From the NCBI GenBank assembly GCA_003153655.1, contig PMAK01000053.1, positions 26,314 through 37,531 on the forward strand: DNA of 11,218 nt. The letters are read 5' to 3'. The DNA is from Phycisphaerales bacterium (GTDB lineage Bacteria; Planctomycetota; Phycisphaerae; Tepidisphaerales; Tepidisphaeraceae). The notes under the pieces were generated by a model. That model saw only the letters and a list, made by a program, of their open reading frames with translations. It was not told the DNA's origin and did not search any database. Numbering within the stretch: the first letter of the stretch is position 1; each line of letters opens with the position of its first letter. Below are positions 6,369-11,218 of this stretch, in pieces. The position numbers were made by a program, and so were the translations under genes.

Positions 6369-6661
6369 AGCGCTTCATGCCGCGAACCGACCCTTGCGGA
6401 ATTCAAAGACCGCCAAGGGGGCGGCTCATCCGAGGTTGGGCAAGAGAACCGCAACTCAAGGCTGATTTCTGGCCTCAATCCTCAATCTTGATGTAGATTT
6501 CCTTCCATGGCTCTTCCCTGTCTGGATCGCGTAACGCTTTGCTGTGTTGATACCAATCACCCGATCGCCGGGCTCAGGGCGATTCGGCAGAGCATGGCAT
6601 AGTGTCAATTTGGTCGGAGTATTTTTTTTACGAGTCAGGCTGTTTCCGAGATTGGGGTCGA
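6369..6661. other. 293-bp gap after csrA; hairpins but no clear gene
   Basis: Contains the hairpin CCGCC-AAGGG-GGCGG (6410-6424), 42 bp after the csrA stop and without a T-run, and a longer stem at 6561-6587. An eight-T run lies at 6622-6629, about 35 bp beyond that stem, too far for a classical intrinsic terminator. Minus-strand frames here are short and lack recognisable similarity. Confidence 0.5.
6561..6587. repeat. Bulged inverted repeat
   Basis: CCGATCGCC (6561-6569) pairs with GGCGATTCGG (6578-6587) over nine base pairs with one bulged base and an 8-nt loop. It lies about 75 bp before the small hypothetical gene at 6662. Role unknown; it could be a terminator lacking a U-tract, or a regulatory stem. 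Confidence 0.4.
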
Positions 6662-6931
6662 ATGCCATCTGATTCCACGATTCAAAACCATGCAGTCAAA
6701 ACCATCGAGGAATATTCCGCGTTCATCCTGAAGGGCTTGGCGCCGATCCCGACGACGGATTTCATCCTGAGATTTTTGCCTCCGGAGGAACTCGGGCCGC
6801 TTCTCGATCTCCTGCCGCCATCCCATATCCATGGCGACACCATGACGAAACTGCTGATCCGATATCTGGGGCTCGACAGGCTTGAAGAGGCGCAGGGAAT
6901 TATTTCGCGGCGGGAAAAAACGCGCGAATGA
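6662..6931 (+). CDS. Small hypothetical protein
   Basis: 89 residues from the ATG at 6662. An upstream GTG at 6602 would add 20 residues read through the poly-T tract, which I consider unlikely. The protein is rich in Leu and Pro, with the segment FLPPEELGPLLDLLPP at about residues 38-53 and predicted helices to the C-terminus (TKLLIRYLGLDRLEEAQGII). It has no signal peptide or transmembrane helix and looks cytoplasmic. Composition resembles a real protein, and codon positions show the GC pattern of neighbouring genes. A GGGG stretch lies only 4 nt before the ATG, so the ribosome-binding site is poor. It ends 59 bp before pgsA on the same strand. I do not recognise a family. Confidence 0.55.
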   Translation: MPSDSTIQNHAVKTIEEYSAFILKGLAPIPTTDFILRFLPPEELGPLLDLLPPSHIHGDTMTKLLIRYLGLDRLEEAQGIISRREKTRE

Positions 6932-6990
6932 ATTGATGCCGCCGCTGTCGGATTCGATATAGCCAACGGTTTTCCATACAATCCCGCGTC

Positions 6991-7656
6991 ATGTTTCGGC
7001 ACGTGCCAAATGGTTTGACCGCGTCGCGCCTTGTGCTGGCCGGCGTGTTCTTTGTGATGCTCGCGTATTATCAAAATGAGAGCACATTCAATCATCATGG
7101 CGACGTGGTCTGGCTGAATATCGCGCTGATTATCTATCTCGTCGCGCTTATTACGGACTTTTTGGATGGCTACCTTGCCCGGCGATGGAAGGTGGAGGGG
7201 GCGTTTGGACGCGTGGTTGATCCATTCGTTGACAAGGTGCTGGTGCTGGGAAGTTTCATCTTTTTTGCCGGCAAAAACTTCACGGGGCCTTGGATCATTG
7301 GCAATGGGATGCCTCAGAATTTGACGACAATTACGGGCGTTGTGCCTTGGATGGTGGTGGTGATTCTCGCGCGTGAGTTGCTCGTCACCAGTTTGCGCGG
7401 GAGCATGGAATCGAGTGGCGAAGCTTTCGGCGCGCAACTGAGCGGCAAGCTGAAAATGGGGTTTCAGTCCATCACGATTCTGGTGATCCTTTTGTTCGTG
7501 AATTATCGCGATCGGCTGAGCGGCGATGCGCTGCGCGAGGCGATGATGTTCCGCGATTTTTGCATCTGGGCGACGGTTGCGATCACGGTCATCAGCGGAT
7601 TGTTGTATGTGCGCAGAGCGGTGAAGCTTTATCAAAAGAGAACCGGGGACGCGTGA
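6991..7656 (+). CDS. pgsA: CDP-diacylglycerol-glycerol-3-phosphate 3-phosphatidyltransferase
   Basis: 221-residue inner-membrane enzyme that joins CDP-diacylglycerol and glycerol 3-phosphate to give phosphatidylglycerol phosphate and CMP. It carries the complete CDP-alcohol phosphatidyltransferase motif DG-x2-AR-x8-G-x3-D-x3-D at Asp59-Gly60, Ala63-Arg64, Gly73, Asp77 and Asp81; the Asp residues bind the metal ions. The N-terminus HVPNGLTASRLVLAG is the usual 'PNxLTxxR' opening, fixing the start at 6991 or very near, although no Shine-Dalgarno is seen. Hydrophobic helices lie at about 12-27, 40-56, 82-95, 114-130, 158-172 and 190-208. Its stop overlaps the pgpA start by 4 bp (GTGA), implying translational coupling of consecutive steps. 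The related phosphatidylinositol- or phosphatidylserine-type enzymes are less likely given the pgpA partner. Confidence 0.93.
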   Translation: MFRHVPNGLTASRLVLAGVFFVMLAYYQNESTFNHHGDVVWLNIALIIYLVALITDFLDGYLARRWKVEGAFGRVVDPFVDKVLVLGSFIFFAGKNFTGPWIIGNGMPQNLTTITGVVPWMVVVILARELLVTSLRGSMESSGEAFGAQLSGKLKMGFQSITILVILLFVNYRDRLSGDALREAMMFRDFCIWATVAITVISGLLYVRRAVKLYQKRTGDA

Positions 7657-8126
7657 AACGATGGATCGTCACGATGGGCGGCGCTGGATACCTGCCGGCT
7701 TCCGGCACGTTTGCCAGTTTGCTTACATGTTTGATGTTGTGGCCATTGCTGGCTTGGGCGTCGGCGCTCGAGCAGATGGTAGTGGCGATATTGGGGACAA
7801 TTCTGTTTTCGGTTTTGAATGTTGTGCTTGCGCCTTGGGCGATTGCGGAGTTTGGGGATAAGGATCCGGGGAAATTTGTGCTGGATGAGGCGGCGGGGAT
7901 TTGTCTGACTGTTTTGCTTTTGCCGGTGCGGAATGGGTGGAGCGTGGGGATTACATTGGCTGCGGCTTTTTTGGCGTTTCGGGTTTTTGATATTACGAAG
8001 CCGCCGCCGTGTAAGCGATTGGAGCATTTGCCGTTGGGGTGGGGAATTCTTTGCGATGATCTGGCTGCCGCGGTTTATGCGAACCTGGTTTGCCAGATAA
8101 TGTTGCGATGGGCTTTGCCGATTTAA
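7653..8126 (+). CDS. pgpA: Phosphatidylglycerophosphatase A
   Basis: 157 residues from the GTG at 7653, which overlaps the pgsA stop as GTGA and gives a standard-length protein; the open frame continues upstream inside pgsA but that part is not PgpA-like. PgpA removes the phosphate from phosphatidylglycerol phosphate at the inner membrane. Family motifs are in order: GAGYLPASGTFASL (10-23), DKDPGKFVLDEAAG (69-82), FRVFDITKPPP (109-119) with Glu124, and LPLGWGILCDD ending at Asp135-Asp136. The usual DDxxAGxYA is DDLAAAVYA here. Hydrophobic segments lie at about 20-36, 42-62, 82-92 and 98-108. Together with pgsA this completes phosphatidylglycerol synthesis. The stop shares a TTAA with the convergent ispD stop. 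The second half is notably G/T-rich on the coding strand. Confidence 0.92.
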   Translation: MKRWIVTMGGAGYLPASGTFASLLTCLMLWPLLAWASALEQMVVAILGTILFSVLNVVLAPWAIAEFGDKDPGKFVLDEAAGICLTVLLLPVRNGWSVGITLAAAFLAFRVFDITKPPPCKRLEHLPLGWGILCDDLAAAVYANLVCQIMLRWALPI

Positions 8127-8821
8127 CTTGGCGAGCCGCTGATCAGGACATGCGCGATTTGGAGATCGAGGGGCGTTGTGATCTTCAGATTTCGTTCTTC
8201 GCCTTCGACTAACCAGACTGGCTTGTTGACCAATTCCAAAAGTTGAACGTCGTCGGTTATCTGGTCGAGCGGGATCGGGCAGGCGGCGAATGCGTCGAGT
8301 AAATCTTTTCGTCGCATCGCCTGCGGGGTTTGCATTGCCCAGAGATTGTGGCGGGGAACGGTTTGTTTGACCTGTGCGGGCAACGGTCCGGCGGCTTGTT
8401 TGATCGTGAGATGAACAGGCATCGCTGCGGCGGTTGCGCCGTGCGCGAGGGCTGCCTGGAACGTTCGATCGATGACGGCCTGTGAAACCAGCGGGCGGGC
8501 GGCATCGTGGACGGCGACCCATTCGATTGAGGAATCGCAGGCCAGCGCGGCGACGCGAACGCTGTCGGCGCGGCAGGTGCCGCCGGGGCAAATCTTTAGC
8601 TTGGCGAGGACTGATTTATCCAGCGAGCCGGCGCAATCGCGAATCGCATCGGGATCGGTTGTCGCGATGACGATCTGGCGGACATCGGCGCGGTTGACGA
8701 AAGCGGCGAGGGTCCATGTTAGAACGGGTCGGCCGGCTAAATGTTGAAATAGCTTGCTGGTTTGGCCGCCGAAACGCGTTGATTGCCCGGCGGCAGGAAT
8801 AATCACGGCGAATTCGGGCAT
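8123..8821 (-). CDS. ispD: 2-C-methyl-D-erythritol 4-phosphate cytidylyltransferase
   Basis: 232 residues, usual length. IspD couples CTP to methylerythritol 4-phosphate, the third step of the MEP isoprenoid pathway, in the cytosol. Motifs in order: nucleotide loop IIPAAGQSTRFGG (7-19) with Lys23, GGTCRADSV (80-88), VHDAARPLV (104-112), MQTPQ (163-167), ITDDVQLLE (188-196) and GEERNLKITTPLDL (207-220), whose Lys213 matches the conserved Lys of the family. The Pro before the first Lys (PK in most members) is Ser here. The ATG at 8821 follows the stop of the PIN/TRAM gene by 9 nt, so the two form an operon. No strong Shine-Dalgarno is visible, consistent with coupling to the upstream gene. No ispF is fused or adjacent; downstream is the convergent pgpA. 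Confidence 0.95.
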   Translation of the reverse strand: MPEFAVIIPAAGQSTRFGGQTSKLFQHLAGRPVLTWTLAAFVNRADVRQIVIATTDPDAIRDCAGSLDKSVLAKLKICPGGTCRADSVRVAALACDSSIEWVAVHDAARPLVSQAVIDRTFQAALAHGATAAAMPVHLTIKQAAGPLPAQVKQTVPRHNLWAMQTPQAMRRKDLLDAFAACPIPLDQITDDVQLLELVNKPVWLVEGEERNLKITTPLDLQIAHVLISGSPS

Positions 8822-8830
8822 GGATAGTTT

Positions 8831-9883
8831 CTAGGAAACCTTGGAGGCCGGCTCGTGTGGCATCCGGCCGAAGATCATTTTGCCGGCGCTGGTTTGCAGC
8901 ACGCTGGTGACGGTGAATTCGATTTCTTCGTTGATGTGTTGGCGACCCTGCTCGACGACGACCATGGTTCCATCGACGAGATAGCCGACGCCCTGGCCGG
9001 GGGATTCGCCGGGTTTGAGCAGGCGGACGGTCATGCGTTCGCCGGGCAGCACGACGGGCTTGAGGGCGTTGGCGAGGTCGTTGATGTTGATGACATCGAC
9101 GCCGCGAAGGCTCGCGACTTTGTTCAGGTTGAAATCGTTGGTCAGAACGCGGGCACTTAAATCCGCGGCGAGGTTCATGAGTTTGCCATCAACGTCTTCC
9201 GGGCCGGCATCGCGAGCGGAGGAATCGTAGAGGACGACCTCGGTGCGTTTGTTGTTTTGCAGTCGCTGAAGAACGTCCAGCCCGCGACGGCCACGGTTGC
9301 GCTTGAGCTTATCCCCGCTGTCGGCGACGGTTTGCAGTTCAGCCAGCACAAATCGAGGGACGATGAGGCGGGATTCAAGGATGCCGGTCTCCGCGATGTC
9401 GGCGATGCGGCCGTCGATCAAAACGCTGGTGTCGAGCAAAATCGGCCGGGCGCCTTTGGTCTGTTTGGCGAATTCGACATATGGAATGATGAAGCGGAAG
9501 TCATCCTTGGTTTGAAGGATGAAGCTGATGGCCAGGTACGAAAAGACGACTGCGATGACAATGTTGAGATACGTCGTGAGTGCGGCTCGTTCGGCATCCG
9601 TTGAATCGGGCATGTAGCGATCGACGAGGAGAGCGACGATGAAACTGAAGCCGAAGGAGGTTGTGATGCCGACGATGAGTCCGAGAAATGTGCCGGAGAA
9701 GATCGCCAGCTTGCGACGTGGGGAGAGGATATCGACGCAGACCACGAGCACGCCGATGGAGAGCGTGATCATGAGCATGAGCCAAGGCGGGATTTGGTAG
9801 ACGCCGACTTGTTCCTTGAGGAAGTAATAGCCGATGGCAGCCATCAAAAGAACGAAAAGCGCTCGTAGGACTTGCAGGACCAT
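8831..9883 (-). CDS. Membrane-anchored PIN/TRAM-domain protein (YacL-like)
   Basis: 350 residues. Four hydrophobic helices fill the first 125 residues (about 5-22, 33-52, 60-88, 105-124). A PIN nuclease-fold domain follows (about 146-270) with the acidic set in place: Asp151 in LLDTSVLIDGR, Glu182 in LAELQ, Asp203 in RRGLDVL, Asp232 in VDGKL and Asp250 in LTNDFN. A TRAM RNA-binding domain lies at about 278-340 (VLPGERMTVRLLKPGESPGQGVGYL begins it). This is the layout of the Bacillus subtilis YacL family, whose cellular role is not firmly established; an intact acidic set suggests a metal-dependent RNase. Known yacL genes also sit just upstream of ispD, as here. AGGAGG (9898-9903) lies 14 nt before the ATG at 9883, longer than ideal, but no alternative start lies between. 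Confidence 0.92.
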   Translation of the reverse strand: MVLQVLRALFVLLMAAIGYYFLKEQVGVYQIPPWLMLMITLSIGVLVVCVDILSPRRKLAIFSGTFLGLIVGITTSFGFSFIVALLVDRYMPDSTDAERAALTTYLNIVIAVVFSYLAISFILQTKDDFRFIIPYVEFAKQTKGARPILLDTSVLIDGRIADIAETGILESRLIVPRFVLAELQTVADSGDKLKRNRGRRGLDVLQRLQNNKRTEVVLYDSSARDAGPEDVDGKLMNLAADLSARVLTNDFNLNKVASLRGVDVININDLANALKPVVLPGERMTVRLLKPGESPGQGVGYLVDGTMVVVEQGRQHINEEIEFTVTSVLQTSAGKMIFGRMPHEPASKVS

Positions 9884-9916
9884 GGATGTGCCGCGAGCCT
9901 CCTAGGGAATATGATA

Positions 9917-10003
9917 GATTGCCGATTGCCGATTGCCAAATGCCGAATGAATTTGTCAGACTTTGCCTTTTAATCGGCACTTGGCGTTTGGCATTCGGCA
10001 ATC
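9917..10003. repeat. Large inverted repeat built of GATTGCC/AATGCC-like heptamers
   Basis: The left arm (9917-9946) is made of near-tandem heptamers, GATTGCC three times then AAATGCC. It matches the reverse complement of the right arm (9974-10003) at 25 of 30 positions, with a 27-nt spacer. It occupies the 166-bp gap between the divergent PIN/TRAM and uppP genes. This type of heptamer-based intergenic palindrome occurs in many bacterial genomes as a dispersed element; it could form a cruciform or, transcribed, a long hairpin in the uppP leader. Confidence 0.75.
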
Positions 10004-10049
10004 TCTTACCACTGGCGAAGCATCGCCCTGTTTCGTAGTCTCTTGCGAT

Positions 10050-10913
10050 ATGGAAATGTGGCAAGCCCTGATTCTGGGCGCATTGCAGGGTGTTACGGAA
10101 CTCTTTCCCGTGAGCAGCCTGGCGCAGACGATTCTCTGGCCGGCGCTGTTGGGTTGGAATTTGGGGCCGAATGTGCGGAACCGGCCGGATTTTCTGGCAT
10201 TTGTGGTGGCGCTGCATCTCGCGACGGCGATTGCGCTGTTTATTTATTTCTGGAAGGATTGGCGCGTTGTCATCGCGGCATTCTTCGGCAGCGCCAAGCG
10301 CGGCCGGCTGATTTATGACGAGCCGAGCAAATTCGCGTGGCTTCTGATTGCCGGAACGATTGTCGTGGGGCTGTTTGGACTGGTGTTTGAAAAAAAGCTC
10401 CGGCTATTGTTTGAGGATCCTTCCAAGACATGGATCGTGGCTGCCGTGCTGGTCCTCAATGGGTTTGGCATGTTGCTGGCGGATGTGGTGAAGCAGCGGA
10501 TGTCGAAGCGGGTTGCCGAGCAGCAGCGGAAGGCGGAGGAGTTGACGCTGATCGAAGGGGCGTCGATCGGCGCGACGCAGACGCTGGCACTGGTGCCGGG
10601 GATTTCGCGGGCGGGCGTGACGATCGCCGCGGGGCTCTTGGCGGGGTTGAGCTATGAGCAGGCGAGTCGATTTTCGTTCATGCTGGCGACGCCGGTGATT
10701 GGGTTGGCGGCTATTTTGAAAGTGCCGACGTTGTTCAAACCCGAGGCCCGGGCGATGCTGCAAATGACGGCTGCATCGGCGCTGGTGGCTGGAATTTGCG
10801 CATATTTGAGCACGCGGTTTTTGATGCGGTATTTTCGGAGCCATCGATTGGGGCCGTTTGGTTGGTATTGTATTGTTTTTGGAATTTCGGCTTTGGTGAT
10901 GCTGCGGCGGTGA
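10050..10913 (+). CDS. uppP: Undecaprenyl-diphosphate phosphatase (BacA/UppP family)
   Basis: 287 residues from the ATG at 10050 (a second ATG two codons later is also possible). The open frame extends upstream to 9963, but that part reads through the inverted repeat and is not protein-like. UppP is a polytopic membrane enzyme that dephosphorylates undecaprenyl diphosphate to recycle the lipid carrier for wall synthesis. Motif 1 is LGALQGVTELFPVSS (9-23), with Gln13 and Glu17 as the (E/Q)xxxE pair; motif 2 is PGISRAGVTIAAG (183-195) with Arg187. The His expected in SSxxH is Gln26 here. Hydrophobic helices lie at about 47-67, 95-113, 128-146, 189-201, 209-225, 237-254 and 267-284. A basic, charged loop (147-165) separates the halves. 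No Shine-Dalgarno is evident. The gene is followed after 10 bp by a tRNA. Confidence 0.9.
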   Translation: MEMWQALILGALQGVTELFPVSSLAQTILWPALLGWNLGPNVRNRPDFLAFVVALHLATAIALFIYFWKDWRVVIAAFFGSAKRGRLIYDEPSKFAWLLIAGTIVVGLFGLVFEKKLRLLFEDPSKTWIVAAVLVLNGFGMLLADVVKQRMSKRVAEQQRKAEELTLIEGASIGATQTLALVPGISRAGVTIAAGLLAGLSYEQASRFSFMLATPVIGLAAILKVPTLFKPEARAMLQMTAASALVAGICAYLSTRFLMRYFRSHRLGPFGWYCIVFGISALVMLRR

Positions 10914-10923
10914 AGAAAATGAC

Positions 10924-11006
10924 CCGGGCGTGGCGGAACGGCAGACGCTACGGACTTAAAATCCGTTGACCGAAAGGTCGTGCGGGTTCGACTCCCGCCG
11001 CCCGGA
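10924..11006 (+). tRNA. tRNA-Leu (anticodon UAA)
   Basis: Folds as a class II tRNA of 83 nt. The acceptor stem CCGGGCG (10924-10930) pairs perfectly with CGCCCGG (10999-11005), and the discriminator is A (11006), as expected for Leu. The anticodon stem is ACGGA/TCCGT with loop CTTAAAA, so the anticodon is TAA (10957-10959). The variable arm is GACC-GAAA-GGTC (10968-10979), and the T arm is GCGGG-TTCGACT-CCCGC (10982-10998). CCA is not encoded. The first pair is C1-G72 rather than the usual G1-C72. A run of seven T (11007-11013) follows at once and may end the transcript. It starts 10 bp after the uppP stop. Confidence 0.95.
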
Positions 11007-11033
11007 TTTTTTTGAAAGCCGCGGATTGATTCG

Positions 11034-11218
11034 ATGAGTGGCCATCCCGCTGAAATCTCCGAGCAGGTGCAGGCGCGGCGATCGCGGCGGTGGTGGGTTT
11101 GGGGATTGGTTTTCATCATGGCCGGCCTGGGGATTTGGTTCATCTGCGCCAATATCGGGCATTGGAAAGATCGGTTTGTCGCGCGCAAGCTCCGTACGGT
11201 GGATGCGGGGCAGATTTA
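11034..11218 (+). CDS. Single-TM protein, N-terminal part; possibly phosphatase-like
   Basis: An ATG at 11034 opens a frame that runs off the right edge (61 codons visible). Residues 1-20 are polar and basic (VQARRSRR), followed by one strong hydrophobic helix at about 21-43 (WWVWGLVFIMAGLGIWFI) and then HWKDRFVARKLRTVDAGQIY at the edge. By charge, the N-terminus is cytoplasmic and the rest would be periplasmic. The last visible residues resemble 'RxVxxGxxYRSGQ', which opens many bacterial tyrosine/dual-specificity phosphatase domains; the catalytic CxxxxxR would lie outside the window, so this is only a hint. A weak purine-rich GCGGATTGATTCG precedes the start. It is 27 bp after the tRNA. 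Confidence 0.55.
   Translation, partial: MSGHPAEISEQVQARRSRRWWVWGLVFIMAGLGIWFICANIGHWKDRFVARKLRTVDAGQI

Noticed and set aside
6410..6424. Intrinsic terminator for csrA
   Set aside because: The five-pair GC stem has no T-run after it on either strand, so it is described only as a hairpin.
6456..6668. 70-codon minus-strand frame in the gap after csrA, and an adjacent 32-codon stretch ending in an acidic/basic tail near 6485
   Set aside because: No ribosome-binding site, start codons are poor or missing, and no recognisable similarity. The short stretch looks mildly protein-like but could not be joined to a start without assuming a frameshift.
6682..7635. 317-codon open frame on the minus strand opposite pgsA
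   Set aside because: The pgsA strand carries the full catalytic motif; the antisense product is rich in H, R and Q with no family features.
7632..8591. 319-codon open frame on the minus strand across the pgpA/ispD junction
   Set aside because: Extremely Arg/Pro-rich and overlaps two certain genes in other frames.
10652..11188. Minus-strand open frame covering the uppP end and the tRNA
   Set aside because: It runs through a well-folded tRNA and the uppP coding region; shadow frame.

Overview
The window looks like ordinary bacterial chromosome of moderate to high GC, densely coded on both strands. Protein style suggests a Planctomycetota-like (possibly Phycisphaerae) bacterium: a CsrA with an expanded loop, a large membrane protein with a built-in spermidine-synthase-type domain, a cAMP-site-less Crp/Fnr regulator and a PIN/TRAM-ispD pair. 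This is inference from family resemblance only; there is no rRNA or other decisive marker.

Layout. Left part (1-4333, all minus strand): the N-terminus of a probable HNH endonuclease cut by the window edge (1-204), a secreted alpha/beta hydrolase (386-1234), a two-TM protein of unknown function (1513-2088) and a 723-residue polytopic membrane protein with a central SAM/spermidine-synthase-like fold (2162-4333). Two copies of an imperfect 40-bp repeat flank the hydrolase. Middle part (4334-6368): a compact regulatory block with a stand-alone response-regulator receiver domain and a Crp/Fnr-type regulator on the minus strand, and csrA divergent on the plus strand. The 223-bp interval between the Crp/Fnr gene and csrA holds two tandem 19-bp units, each with a 5-N4-5 palindrome of the geometry bound by Crp/Fnr dimers, plus further small palindromes and repeats in the csrA leader.

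Right part (6662-11218): a small hypothetical gene, then an envelope-lipid cluster. pgsA and pgpA (plus, 4-bp overlap) catalyse two consecutive steps to phosphatidylglycerol. They converge, sharing a TTAA stop tetranucleotide, with ispD, which is downstream of a membrane-anchored PIN/TRAM (YacL-like) gene. Divergent from that pair is uppP, the undecaprenyl-diphosphate phosphatase, separated by a heptamer-built inverted repeat. A class II tRNA-Leu(UAA) begins 10 bp after uppP, followed by the start of a single-TM protein whose last visible residues resemble the entry to a tyrosine/dual-specificity phosphatase domain.

How they fit: PgsA/PgpA make the main anionic phospholipid, IspD feeds the isoprenoid pathway that yields undecaprenyl carriers, and UppP recycles that carrier for wall synthesis. 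The receiver, Crp/Fnr protein and CsrA could form a sensory and post-transcriptional control module, but no target is visible here. I found no CRISPR array, insertion sequence, phage module or recognisable defence island. The most informative oddities are the tandem operators, the altered CsrA, the UppP His-to-Gln change and the repeats around the hydrolase.
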